Below are positions 28,250-37,560 of a stretch of DNA of 64,000 nt, in pieces. Source of the stretch: Phyllobacterium myrsinacearum (GTDB lineage: Bacteria > Pseudomonadota > Alphaproteobacteria > Rhizobiales > Rhizobiaceae); the NCBI RefSeq assembly GCF_002980555.1, contig NZ_PVBT01000003.1, positions 62,001 through 126,000 of the forward strand, given 5' to 3'. A model generated the notes under the pieces. It was not told the DNA's origin. It ran no database searches and saw only the letters and a list, made by a program, of their open reading frames with translations. The translations under genes were made by a program, and so were the position numbers. Position 1 is the first letter of the stretch. Every line of letters starts with the position of its first letter.

Positions 28250-31200
28250 TCAGTAATCTCGTTCGAAGAACACACCGGCGCCGGAATCACCATCGCTGCC
28301 GACGGAGCCCTTGGCCTTGAGCTGCGGCGTCACGTCGAGGTTGATCGTGCCCTTGGTCTTGCCGGCAGCACCCGCTTCCACGCCAAGATAGACATTGTCG
28401 CGGATGTAGCGCCCGGCCTTGACGCCGGCATTGCCTTCACTGTCGGTGGTCACATCGAGATCATCAAGGCCGGTGCCCTTGCGCAGGCTGTCGAGCAGGG
28501 ATGAATTCGATCCGCCGGCCAGCTCGGCCGCAGCGGCAGCCAGCCGCGCAATCTGCAGCGGCGACAATTCACTGATAGAGCGATTGAAGATCAGGCGGGC
28601 CAGCACCTCGTCCTGCGGCAATTCCGGCTGCGACGAGAAGGCGATCTGCAGATCGGATACCCGTCCCTTGACCGTGACATTGACAGTGATGTCGCTGCTC
28701 TGGGTGCTGGCCACGAAGTTGAGTTCCGGATTGAGGTCCCCGACCAGCGTGACCTGGCCTTCTGTGAAGGTGATACGCTGCCCGAGAATTTCCAGACGTC
28801 CGCGCACCAGGTCGAACGCACCGACCGGCTGGATATCGGTTGCGGGGCCGGTCAGCCGCACCGAGCCGCCGATTTCCGTATCCAGCCCACGGCCGCGCAC
28901 GAAGATCTTGTTGGGCGCCGTCACATTGATATCGAGCCGCACCACACTCGGCCGCGCGGTGGGTGTTGCCGTGGCGGGCTGATCGGCCTTGGCACGCTTC
29001 AGTGTCTTGGCCACGGCCTTCGGCGTCTTCTTGTGCTTGACGTCGATGACCGCCGACGAACCGCCAAAGCTTTCGGGAACGCTGATTTCCGCGCGGTCGA
29101 CATTGATATTGCCGGAAATCACGGGATCACGCGTCAAGGGGCCATTGATGCCGAGCGCGCCGGTCAGCGTGGCAACGACAAGATTGCCGTCGGCATAGCG
29201 GGCCTTATCGAGCTTGATCTGGATGTTGGCGGGGAAATTAGCCGCTGCATCGGTGGAGACGGTGCCTGTGGCGCTGACAGTGCCGCCGGTGGAAAGCCCG
29301 GCATTGAGCGTGCGGATGGTTACGGTCTGTCCTTCCATGCTGCCGAGCAGCGTAATGCGCTGCAGCCGCAGATTGGTTTCCGGATCGATCACTTCGGCGC
29401 CATTGGCCGAGAACATGCCGCGGATGAGCGGCTGCTGGAAGCTGCCGGAGACGGATGCGGTGACGTCAATATTGCCCTTCGCCTGCGTACCGCGATCGGC
29501 AAGGAAGCGGTTGGCGAGGGACAACGGGATATTGCCGGTTACATTGATGCCTAGCCCGTTTCCGGAAACCGGCACATTGCCATTGGCGGACACGGTGAAC
29601 CCCTGGGGTCCATCAGCCTTGGCCGAGGTCAGGGTCAGCGTATCATTGGCAAAGCGGCCCGCAGCGGTCAGCTGCAAGGGCGACAGACCGGCGTCCTGCA
29701 AAGGCTTGGCGGACAGGCCCGACCCCTTCAGGTCAAACTCCGCATTGGGCTTCTGCAATGTACCGGTGATGCGGCCCCTGCCGGTGACATTGCCCGCGAG
29801 GTTCTGATCCTTGACCACGCCATTCAGGGCGCGCAGCGGCAGGTTGCCGAGCGTCAGATCGACGGCAAGCTGTCCCGGCGTCAGCGGAACCGAGCCTTTG
29901 GCCGATGCATCGAGCCCATTGGCGCCGGTCAGGCGCGCATCGACATTGAGCTGATCCGTGGTCGAGGTGCCCTTGGCGTCCAGATTGAGACCATCCAGTC
30001 CGGCCTTTTTCAGCATGGCGGCCGTGATCGCACGGGCCTGCACATTGAAGTTCACGTCAGGCTTGTCGCGCGTGCCGCCGATCTTTGCCGTGCCGTTGAT
30101 TTCGCCGCCCAGTCCCAGATCGGGCTTGACCGCATTGGCAACATCGAGCGGCAGCTTCTCGATGGCAACGGCGAGGTCCAGCTTTTCAGCGACATCGCCG
30201 CGAATCGTGACCTTGCCCTTGCCGATATCGAGAATGATATCGCCGAAGGAAACATTGCTGCCGGCGACATTGATGGCGGCTGGCTGAACCAGCCGGGCGG
30301 CAAGCGCGCCACGGGTCAGGTCCGCATTGGCGAGCGACAGGAGAAAACCCTTGTCCGTCGGTTCGAGCGAACCGCCAACGGATGTCTTCGCACCATTTTT
30401 CAGCGCGGCGTTCAGCTTGAAATCGGTGGTCTTGCCCTGTTGCGCCGCTTGGGCATCGAGCGTCGAAATATCGACACCACCGGCGGAAACCGTGGTGGCC
30501 GTGATCGTGCCGTTTGCCGACGGAACCTTGAAGATGTTCTGGGCGGCCAGCGCAACCGCCGCTTTGCCGACGGTGACATTGCTGGCCTTCAACCCGTCAA
30601 TATCGCCTTTGATGTCGATGTTCTGGCTCTCGTCATCATGGCTCAGCGCAATGGCGGCATTCGCCTTGCCGGTTGCCTCCACGAGGAACAGGGCTGCCGC
30701 CGTCGACACGTCGCTAGAAGCCAGCGTCAGGTTGCCCTGAAGCAGTCCCTTCTTGTCCTGGGTGACGTCACCGCGCAGCCGTGTGCCGCCGGCAATGAAC
30801 TGGACATTGCTCAGGCGTTTTTCATCCTTGTGCAGGGCCAGTTCGGTGGCAAGATCCGCCCGCACGCCATCGAGGAACGCCAGGCCGGATACCTTGCCAT
30901 CCAGCGCATCCTTGAGCAGAAGCCCGTTGAAGGAGAACGCGCCTTCGCTGAGCTTGCGCCCGGAGAGCTTGCCATCCGGAACGCCGGCATTGAAGGCGAG
31001 AGCGATGATGCCGTCACTGCCGCGCGCGCTGCCCTTGACCTTGAGCGCCCCGCTGGTCTTTTCCGACAGAAGCGCGAGGTTGGTGAGATCGAGACCGAAG
31101 TCGAAATTGGCAGCGCCCGTGGCAAAGGTGCCATTGGCCGTGACCAGCGTCTGCGGGTTTTCAACCCGGAAATTTCTGGCGCTGAGGCCTGCCTCGCCGC

Positions 31201-32854
31201 GTGCAAGGCCGCCGGTGATGCGCGTTTCGCCCTCGAGCACGCGATCCGCCGCATCAACGCCGAGCTTCATGCCCGTTGCATGGCCGTCCAGCATCAAATT
31301 GAAACCGCCCGTCAGCGCTTCGACAGCACCATTGGCTTTCAGATCAAGCGAACCGGCGAGATCGCGTCCGGCGAGTTCCGAAAACGGTGCGATGCTCGAT
31401 GCTTTGACCAGGATGTCGCCATTATAAATGAACTTGTCGATGGTGCCCGCCAGCGACGTGCTGAAGCCATTGGCGGCAACCAGCGCCTGTTTGAGATTGA
31501 CCGGCGTACCGGCCTTCCAATTGCCGTTGATCTTCAGCTGGATCAGGTCGCCCAGCGCCTTGGCGATATCGGCGCGCTTGGCCGTGATGCCCGACACATC
31601 GCCGTTCACATCATAGCTCAGGGAACGGGCGGCCGGATTGTCGAGATTTTCCGCCAGACCTTTGGCAACAAGATTGACCGATTTGGCGGCCAGACTGTTG
31701 GTGGTGAGGTTGGTGACATCGAGCGTGCTCGACCAGTCATTGCCGGCACTCGTCCCGAAGGCAACCGCTAGCACCGCCTTGTCGACGGTTGTCTGGCCGC
31801 CTGCAACCGGCAAAATGACCTTCTTGCCGCTGGGATCGGCAATCGAGGCATTCACCTTCAAGCGGCGCAAAAACCCATCGTTGGTTGTATCGGCCGTCGC
31901 ATCGACCGCAAGGGCAGCGCTCTTGATGTTCAACCGGTCAAGCGAAACACCACCGGCATCGCGCACCACGCCATTGACCGCGAGCGCCGTATCGTTGCCG
32001 AAGAAATCACGGAAGAGCGGCGGAACCAGTATGGCGATCGCGCCGTCGACGGTTGTCTTGAACGCAAGCCCCTCGCCCTGACGGTTGATCTGCGTGCTGC
32101 CGGTGAGAACACGCTTGCCCGCGGCGTCGAGCGTCAGCTGCAAGGCGATGTCGCTGAGCGGACCCGATCCCTTCAGGGCAAGTGCAACCGGCGGCCTGCC
32201 TTCGATATTGAGCAGATTGGCGGCAATACCGTTCTGCGGTTCATTGAGCGACAGATCCAGATCGAGCTTCTGGCTTTCCTTGGCATAGGCCGCCTTGATC
32301 GCAAAGGTACCGCCTGGGCCGTCGAGACGCTGCACCTTGAGGTTCGAATCCAGCGAGCCGCCATCGAGTGTCAGGCTGCCGGCCAGAGAGATTTCCGACT
32401 TCAATCCGAAAATGCTGTCGCCGAAGGCAATGCGTCCCACCTGCAAATCCTGCAGGATGACCGCAAGCGGCAATTCCGGCAGGCTGAATCCTTTAGCTTC
32501 GGGGGAAGGCAGGCTGCTGGTGTCCGGCAACGGCTTGCGGATGACGTCGATGCGTTCGGCGCCGAGGCTGTTGATATCCAACCGCCCGCGCAGCAGCGCC
32601 AGACGGCTCCAGACAATTTTCGCGTTGGTAATGCGCAGCCAGATTCCTTCACGGTCGGCAATGGTGATGCTGCCGATATTGGCTTCCGACGACAGGACGC
32701 CCTGAATGTCAGAAATGGAAATCTGGCGATTGGGCGTCGACAGCTGTTCCTCGACAAAGCTGAGGAAATAGGACTTTTCCGCCTCGGCGCTATCCTGCGC
32801 CAGGGCCGGTGCTGCAAAGAGCAGAAGGAATATGACTGCGAAAATCCGGATCAA
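28250..32854 (-). CDS. tamB: Translocation and assembly module protein TamB (AsmA-like/DUF490)
   Basis: A 1534-residue inner-membrane-anchored periplasmic protein that works with TamA in outer-membrane protein assembly or lipid transport. The N-terminus MIRIFAVIFLLLFAAPALA is a signal/anchor segment. The long middle is repetitive beta-rich sequence, and the last 350 or so residues form the conserved DUF490 domain (VRGRLEILGQRITFTEGQ, ending GAGVFFERDY). The start codon is TTG, overlapping the tamA stop as TTGA. Length and order with tamA are normal for rhizobia. Confidence 0.93.
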   Translation of the reverse strand: MIRIFAVIFLLLFAAPALAQDSAEAEKSYFLSFVEEQLSTPNRQISISDIQGVLSSEANIGSITIADREGIWLRITNAKIVWSRLALLRGRLDINSLGAERIDVIRKPLPDTSSLPSPEAKGFSLPELPLAVILQDLQVGRIAFGDSIFGLKSEISLAGSLTLDGGSLDSNLKVQRLDGPGGTFAIKAAYAKESQKLDLDLSLNEPQNGIAANLLNIEGRPPVALALKGSGPLSDIALQLTLDAAGKRVLTGSTQINRQGEGLAFKTTVDGAIAILVPPLFRDFFGNDTALAVNGVVRDAGGVSLDRLNIKSAALAVDATADTTNDGFLRRLKVNASIADPSGKKVILPVAGGQTTVDKAVLAVAFGTSAGNDWSSTLDVTNLTTNSLAAKSVNLVAKGLAENLDNPAARSLSYDVNGDVSGITAKRADIAKALGDLIQLKINGNWKAGTPVNLKQALVAANGFSTSLAGTIDKFIYNGDILVKASSIAPFSELAGRDLAGSLDLKANGAVEALTGGFNLMLDGHATGMKLGVDAADRVLEGETRITGGLARGEAGLSARNFRVENPQTLVTANGTFATGAANFDFGLDLTNLALLSEKTSGALKVKGSARGSDGIIALAFNAGVPDGKLSGRKLSEGAFSFNGLLLKDALDGKVSGLAFLDGVRADLATELALHKDEKRLSNVQFIAGGTRLRGDVTQDKKGLLQGNLTLASSDVSTAAALFLVEATGKANAAIALSHDDESQNIDIKGDIDGLKASNVTVGKAAVALAAQNIFKVPSANGTITATTVSAGGVDISTLDAQAAQQGKTTDFKLNAALKNGAKTSVGGSLEPTDKGFLLSLANADLTRGALAARLVQPAAINVAGSNVSFGDIILDIGKGKVTIRGDVAEKLDLAVAIEKLPLDVANAVKPDLGLGGEINGTAKIGGTRDKPDVNFNVQARAITAAMLKKAGLDGLNLDAKGTSTTDQLNVDARLTGANGLDASAKGSVPLTPGQLAVDLTLGNLPLRALNGVVKDQNLAGNVTGRGRITGTLQKPNAEFDLKGSGLSAKPLQDAGLSPLQLTAAGRFANDTLTLTSAKADGPQGFTVSANGNVPVSGNGLGINVTGNIPLSLANRFLADRGTQAKGNIDVTASVSGSFQQPLIRGMFSANGAEVIDPETNLRLQRITLLGSMEGQTVTIRTLNAGLSTGGTVSATGTVSTDAAANFPANIQIKLDKARYADGNLVVATLTGALGINGPLTRDPVISGNINVDRAEISVPESFGGSSAVIDVKHKKTPKAVAKTLKRAKADQPATATPTARPSVVRLDINVTAPNKIFVRGRGLDTEIGGSVRLTGPATDIQPVGAFDLVRGRLEILGQRITFTEGQVTLVGDLNPELNFVASTQSSDITVNVTVKGRVSDLQIAFSSQPELPQDEVLARLIFNRSISELSPLQIARLAAAAAELAGGSNSSLLDSLRKGTGLDDLDVTTDSEGNAGVKAGRYIRDNVYLGVEAGAAGKTKGTINLDVTPQLKAKGSVGSDGDSGAGVFFERDY

Positions 32855-34779
32855 AACGCCTGTCCTATACCAACATAGAAAGCAAAACTGGGGTCATTGG
32901 TCTGCCGGTCGAGCGGCATCGCCACGTCGAGACGGATGGGGCCGAGGCCCGTATTGTAACGGATGCCAGCGCCAACGCCGACACGCAACTGCTGGGCAAA
33001 ATCAGGAAAAGACTCTTCGCCCACATAGCCCGCATCGACAAAGCCGACGGCACCGATAGTGTTTGTGATCTTGGCGCGCGCCTCCACGGATCCTTCGACC
33101 AGCGACCGCCCGCCGATCACATAGCTTGTGCCGTTGCGCTCGACATTGACGCCGATGTTGCGGTAGGCGTAACCGCGCACCGAACCGCCGCCACCGGCAA
33201 AAAACAGCTGGTCCGAAGGCAGTTCGGCAATTTCTGCGCCGACAATTGTGCCAAGTTTCAGGCGGCTGGCAAGCACGAACCGGTCGTCCTTGCCGAAGCC
33301 GAAATAGGTGCGGCCCTCCGCCGTGAACTTGGTGGCAAAATTGCCATGCTCGATCTCGTAGAAGGGCGACAGCAATCCTTCCAGGAAGTAGCCGCGCGCC
33401 GGATCGACCTTGCTGTTGCGGCTGTCATAGGTGAGGCCACCCAGCAGACCGACGGTGAGAAAATCGCGCGTGCCGAAGAAATCGTCCTTGAACTGCGATT
33501 TGGAAACATTGGCCGTCAGTTTGCCCGAGAGTTCGTCGGAGAAAATCTGGGTGAACCCGGCATCCGCTGTAATCGATGTCTGCGTATAGGCATCGAGCAC
33601 CTTGCGCTCGCCAATCAGCGAGGCGATGAAATCGGTATCAGGCGTATAGACGCCAGGCTTGGTGAAACTTGCACCCAGCAGATAGCTGTATTCCGAGGGA
33701 TCGTAGGACTGGCTGCCGATGCCGCCGATCTTCGCGTCGATGCGCAGGCGTTCCGCCCGGCCGAAAAGGTTGCGGTGCAGCCAGTAGGTCTCAAGGCCGA
33801 GACCGTCCAGTGTCGAATAGCTGCCGCCGACGCCGAAACGGCGCAATTTCTGCTCCTGCACCGCCACCGTGATCGGCAGCAGGCCGTCGCTGCCAATGGC
33901 ATCGCCCTCCTCGATCCGCGCGGAGCGGAAGACCTCGAGGCGCGACAGCCGTTTCTTGGCCCTTTCGATTTCGTCGGGATCATATTCCTGTCCCGGCTGC
34001 AGGCCGGTGATGAACGCCACGAATTCCGGGTCCATGCGCTCGGTACCCTTGACCTGCACCGGCCCGAAACCGGCCTTGGCGCCGGGGTCGGCATCGATGG
34101 TCGCATCAACCCGGTTGTTCTCGTGGTCGGCGACGACTTCCCGGCTGACAATCCTGGCCTTGGGGTGCCCCTGCTGGCGCCAGGCATCGACCACCAGCCG
34201 CTCGGCCTTGACGATGGCTGTCGAGCGGGCAATCTCGCCGGCGACGTAGCCCTGCTTTTCCGGGCTTTCGACAAAGTCTTTCGGATCAAGTGTCGGCGGC
34301 GCCATGTTCTTGACCCGGGCCGAGGCGAACAAGAATTGCGATCCGGGATCGACCGAAATGACCACCTTGGCCGGCTTGGACAGCACCGCATCCGGCGCAA
34401 TATCGCTCGCCTCCTTGCCGTCGACGAGAATGCTGATGGTGCCGCCATAGCGGCCATCGGCATAGAGTGCGCCAAGTATGCGGCGGTAGTCTCCGCGCGC
34501 CTTGGCAAGCAGTCCCGCCGCACCGGATGCAGGCTTGTCCTTGTCGGCAAACAGGCTCGATGCGCCCTCTACAAGGGTCTTGGCTTCGTCGCTCGTCGAA
34601 GCAGCGGTTTCAACCGTGTATCTCTGCGGATCAGCGATGACCGAATCAGCATCGTCTTCCTTCTTGGCACCCCAGAGGTGAACGCCGAAAAGATCAAAGG
34701 CCTGGGCAGGCGAGACAAAGGCTGTAAGGGCCAGCAATGCGGCACCGAAACAACTGGCCTGTGGGCGCTTCAAGTCCAT
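32851..34779 (-). CDS. tamA: Translocation and assembly module protein TamA (Omp85/BamA family)
   Basis: A 642-residue outer-membrane beta-barrel protein. A signal peptide ends after SPAQA near residue 27. POTRA domains follow to about residue 310, and the barrel includes the conserved VRGYAYRNIG motif and ends in an aromatic FYVGIGQAF, as expected for BamA-dependent insertion. The ATG at 34779 is used; the in-frame TTG just before it adds one residue. Partner TamB is encoded directly downstream with a 4-bp overlap. Confidence 0.94.
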   Translation of the reverse strand: MDLKRPQASCFGAALLALTAFVSPAQAFDLFGVHLWGAKKEDDADSVIADPQRYTVETAASTSDEAKTLVEGASSLFADKDKPASGAAGLLAKARGDYRRILGALYADGRYGGTISILVDGKEASDIAPDAVLSKPAKVVISVDPGSQFLFASARVKNMAPPTLDPKDFVESPEKQGYVAGEIARSTAIVKAERLVVDAWRQQGHPKARIVSREVVADHENNRVDATIDADPGAKAGFGPVQVKGTERMDPEFVAFITGLQPGQEYDPDEIERAKKRLSRLEVFRSARIEEGDAIGSDGLLPITVAVQEQKLRRFGVGGSYSTLDGLGLETYWLHRNLFGRAERLRIDAKIGGIGSQSYDPSEYSYLLGASFTKPGVYTPDTDFIASLIGERKVLDAYTQTSITADAGFTQIFSDELSGKLTANVSKSQFKDDFFGTRDFLTVGLLGGLTYDSRNSKVDPARGYFLEGLLSPFYEIEHGNFATKFTAEGRTYFGFGKDDRFVLASRLKLGTIVGAEIAELPSDQLFFAGGGGSVRGYAYRNIGVNVERNGTSYVIGGRSLVEGSVEARAKITNTIGAVGFVDAGYVGEESFPDFAQQLRVGVGAGIRYNTGLGPIRLDVAMPLDRQTNDPSFAFYVGIGQAF

Positions 34780-35098
34780 CAACCAGCAAATTCCCTACAC
34801 ATCAATAAACACAAGGATACACCGCAGGAAACGTGCGCACGCCGCCTGCAATTGATAAAATTCGCCCTTCGAGCTTAAGAAAACGATAACATGCCGGGAA
34901 AAGCTGGCCAACCCGCAATGGTGCCCGACCGGTCATACAACCTGGCATGAGTGGCCATATCGCCACAAAACCACGATACAAGCGCATTCAAGGGCCCAAT
35001 CACTTTTTATGTGGCGCGTGCAATAGTTTGCCGAACACCGGTTCCATTTCGACCCGGATCATTGAATTGCATGTTGAGACTTTAAGCGCGTCAACAAC
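34780..35098. other. Gene-free stretch between tamA and the DUF4160 gene
   Basis: About 320 bases with no ORF of family quality on either strand, no tRNA-like fold and no repeat that I can see. It must hold the tamA promoter on the minus strand. Its base composition is more AT-rich than the flanking genes, mainly near the right end. Confidence 0.5.
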
Positions 35099-35151
35099 AA
35101 AGTGCATCCAGCGCACTATTTATTGACAAAGTGCATTTAATGCACTATTTT
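35099..35151 (+). promoter_or_regulatory. Promoter with paired GTGCAT/ATGCAC operators before the DUF4160 gene
   Basis: A 23-bp unit AAAGTGCAT..A..GCACTATTT occurs at 35099 and again at 35128, 29 bp apart. The second unit contains the palindrome GTGCATTTAATGCAC (35131-35145). This lies exactly between a consensus -35 TTGACA (35123-35128) and a -10 TATTTT (35146-35151), 17 bp apart. A protein bound there would block RNA polymerase. The HTH protein encoded two genes on is the natural candidate. Confidence 0.7.
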
Positions 35152-35169
35152 TACCAAAGGCTATTTCAA

Positions 35170-35400
35170 ATGCCAACCATTGCCAGAATCGGAAAAATAC
35201 TCATCCGGATGTTTGCTGACGATCACAACCCGCCGCATTTCCATGTTGTGACGCCAGATTATCAGGAACTCATCAGGATTTCAGATTTTTCCACCATTGG
35301 CGGCTGGGTACCTTCGGGCACTCGTCAAACGGCATTGCAGTGGGCCTCGAAAAACAAGGAAAGGCTGGAAAGTGAGTGGAACAGACTTAGAGAACGATGA
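35170..35400 (+). CDS. DUF4160 domain-containing protein
   Basis: A 76-residue protein matching the DUF4160 pattern: a start like MPTIARIGKILIRMF followed by DDHNPPHFHV, with closely spaced His residues. The function is unproven; the family usually occurs beside DUF2442 proteins and has been treated as a possible toxin-antitoxin-like pair. AAAGG lies 9 nt before the ATG. From the predicted start of transcription the leader would be only about 12 nt. The 3' end overlaps the next gene by 29 bp. Confidence 0.82.
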   Translation: MPTIARIGKILIRMFADDHNPPHFHVVTPDYQELIRISDFSTIGGWVPSGTRQTALQWASKNKERLESEWNRLRER

Positions 35401-35845
35401 CGTCATCACTGCCGGGTTACCGCTACCCCGCATCAGAGACGTTGTTCCCCTTGATAGGCGGAAGGTTGCCGTAACATGGCGCTCGGGTGAAACGAAGATT
35501 GTGGATCTTGCTCCCGCCCTTGCCAGCCACCGTGTCTATATACCGCTACGGGACGATGATGGCCTGTTCAGGACGATGCGTGTCAGTGAATACGGCGAAG
35601 CGATCGAATGGACGGATGAGCTGGATTTTTCGGCGGTGTGGATTGCACGCCTCCCCCCGGTCACATTCGACAATCAGGAATTCAGAACTGCCATGGATGA
35701 GCTTGGTATGAGCCTCGATGGCATGGCGGCGGCGCTGGAAGTGTCACGCCGCCTCATTGCCGACTTTCGCAAAGACAAGCCTATTCCACGGCATATTGCC
35801 CTCGCGACACGTTACCTGATCGAACATCACAAAAGAAGCGCCTGA
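35372..35845 (+). CDS. DUF2442 domain protein with C-terminal helix-turn-helix
   Basis: A 157-residue protein starting at GTG inside the DUF4160 gene. Residues about 15-95 fit DUF2442 (PRIRDVVPLDRRKVAVTW, ending FSAVWIARLP). The remainder reads as an XRE-like helix-turn-helix (LGMSLDGMAAALEVSRRLIADFR). This fusion suits an antitoxin or autorepressor binding the paired operators upstream. No ATG is available early enough, so GTG is preferred. The role is inference from domain and operon structure. Confidence 0.8.
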   Translation: MSGTDLENDDVITAGLPLPRIRDVVPLDRRKVAVTWRSGETKIVDLAPALASHRVYIPLRDDDGLFRTMRVSEYGEAIEWTDELDFSAVWIARLPPVTFDNQEFRTAMDELGMSLDGMAAALEVSRRLIADFRKDKPIPRHIALATRYLIEHHKRSA

Positions 35846-35878
35846 TTCAGCAGACGCTCTTCTTGCTCGCAATCCAGT

Positions 35879-37153
35879 TTATTCGGCAGCGGCGAGCCAG
35901 CCGCCCTGCGGGCCGGCATCGGCGGGCATGGCGGCGCTGATATGACCGGCGATGATTTCGGCGGTGGCGGCGGAAAGCGTCCAGCCGAGATGGCCATGGC
36001 CGGTGTTGTAGAACACGCCGGACCGCTTGCCTGCGCCGACGCGCGGCAGCATGTTCGGCATCATCGGGCGCAGGCCGGCCCACGGCACCACATTGGACGT
36101 ATCCACGCCGGGGAACAGGTCGCGGCTCCAATCGACCAGCGGCTTGACCCGGTCATGGCGAATGTCGCGGTTCTCGCCATTGTATTCGGCCGTACCGGCC
36201 ACGCGCAGGCGCCCCGCCCCAAGGCGGCTGGTGACTATCTTGGCGTCGTCGTCGAGCAGGCTGACCCAGGGGGCCGATTTCTGGCTCGCAGCATCGTCCA
36301 GGTTGACGGTGATCGAGTAGCCCTTGACCGGATAGATGTTGACGCGATCGCCCAGCTGGGCGGCAAATTTGCGGCTGGCAATACCGGCGCAGATGACGAT
36401 GGCGTCAAAGCGTTCGGTCTCCGTCCTGGCATCGGCAGCGGATGCCTTGTTCCATGCGACCACGACGCCGCCGGTGCCATGCTTCAATTCGGCGACATCG
36501 GCATCGCCGACGAAGCGCACGCCATGACGGATGGCGGCGGCGGCAAGCCCGCGGGTGAATTTGTGAATGTCGCCCGTCGAATCGGATGGCGTGAAGAAAC
36601 CGCCATAGAAGGAACCGTTCAGGGCGGGTTCAATGCTGCGGATTTCTTCATTGGTAACGGCCTGACGGTCAAGCCCCCCGGCTTCCAGCAGCCTGTTGAC
36701 CTTGACGGCGTGATCATAGCCGTATTTCGAACGGTAAATGTGCAGGATCCCGCGCTTTTCCAGGTCGAAATCGATCTTTTCCTCCGCAGCGATTTCAAAC
36801 ATGCGCTTGCGTGCTTCAATGGCGAGCCTGGTGGTGGCGATGGTGTTTTCTTCGTAATGCGGGATGTTCATGACGAATTCCGCCATCCAGGAATATTTAT
36901 GCCAGGAGGGTTTCGGGTTCATCAGCAGCGGCGCGTCCTTGCGCAGCATCCATTTCATGCCCTTGAGCACTGTCGACCAGCTGTTCCACACTTCCGCATT
37001 GGATGCGGAGAGCTGACCGCCATTGGCGAAGGATGTTTCCATGGCCGCATAGCGGTTGCGGTCGAACACGGTGACGCAATAGCCCTGGCGGGCAAGCGCA
37101 TAGGCGGTTGTCACGCCGGTGATACCGGCGCCGATAATGGCGATATGGGTCAT
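35879..37153 (-). CDS. dadA: D-amino acid dehydrogenase/glycine-oxidising FAD protein, DadA-like
   Basis: A 424-residue flavoprotein of the DadA group. The FAD motif HIAIIGAGITGVTTAYALARQ starts at residue 3, ETSFANGGQLSASNAEVWN near residue 43 is a strong DadA hallmark, and the C-terminal YNTGHGHLGWTLS closes the FAD site. It deaminates D-amino acids, and some members act on glycine. I use the ATG at 37153. A tandem glycine riboswitch in the leader implies induction by glycine, so glycine or a glycine-linked amino acid is a likely substrate. Confidence 0.88.
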   Translation of the reverse strand: MTHIAIIGAGITGVTTAYALARQGYCVTVFDRNRYAAMETSFANGGQLSASNAEVWNSWSTVLKGMKWMLRKDAPLLMNPKPSWHKYSWMAEFVMNIPHYEENTIATTRLAIEARKRMFEIAAEEKIDFDLEKRGILHIYRSKYGYDHAVKVNRLLEAGGLDRQAVTNEEIRSIEPALNGSFYGGFFTPSDSTGDIHKFTRGLAAAAIRHGVRFVGDADVAELKHGTGGVVVAWNKASAADARTETERFDAIVICAGIASRKFAAQLGDRVNIYPVKGYSITVNLDDAASQKSAPWVSLLDDDAKIVTSRLGAGRLRVAGTAEYNGENRDIRHDRVKPLVDWSRDLFPGVDTSNVVPWAGLRPMMPNMLPRVGAGKRSGVFYNTGHGHLGWTLSAATAEIIAGHISAAMPADAGPQGGWLAAAE

Positions 37154-37220
37154 GATGCAGCGGTCCTCAGACAACACATGGTTTCAGTTTCGCCGTTGGC
37201 AACGGCACGAAACCCCATCT

Positions 37221-37450
37221 GTCACGGAACCTGAGAGCTTGGCCCTTCGCGCGCCCGCCGGATGTTTATCATCCGTGTCGTCGGCGCCTTTTTCCGGTCA
37301 TGCAACCGGGCAGGGCTTTCTCCTTCGGTGGGCACATCTCTTGCGAGTTATGCCTCTCTCCAGATGTTCTAGACTATTCTGGTCCTTTTGCCTGAGAGTT
37401 TCCGGGGCGGTTGCTCCATCGGCGCCGGTTTTACCGGTCTCTCCCAGATA
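37221..37450 (-). promoter_or_regulatory. Tandem glycine riboswitch upstream of dadA
   Basis: Read on the minus strand, the first aptamer begins at GGGAGAGAC (37437-37445) and ends in CTCTCAGGCAAAAGGACCAG. The second begins at GGAGAGAGGC (37352-37361) and ends in GCTCTCAGG near 37231. Both show the conserved glycine-aptamer GGAGAG and CTCTCAGG elements, with a short linker between. In this class glycine binding usually turns expression on. It lies directly in the dadA leader. Confidence 0.92.
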
Positions 37451-37468
37451 GTCTGTGCGAACGCGGGA

Positions 37469-37497
37469 TATATATCGCAGTTGCGAGACGAGAACAA
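37469..37497 (-). promoter_or_regulatory. Predicted promoter of the glycine riboswitch/dadA transcript
   Basis: On the minus strand TTGTTC (37492-37497) is followed after 17 bp by TATATA (37469-37474). Transcription would begin about 12 nt before the first aptamer, which is the expected geometry. Confidence 0.5.
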
Positions 37498-37560
37498 CTG
37501 GCTAAGAAGCGCCGCAGCAATTATGCTGACTGAAAATCGCCCAGCCTTCCGGAGGAATTT

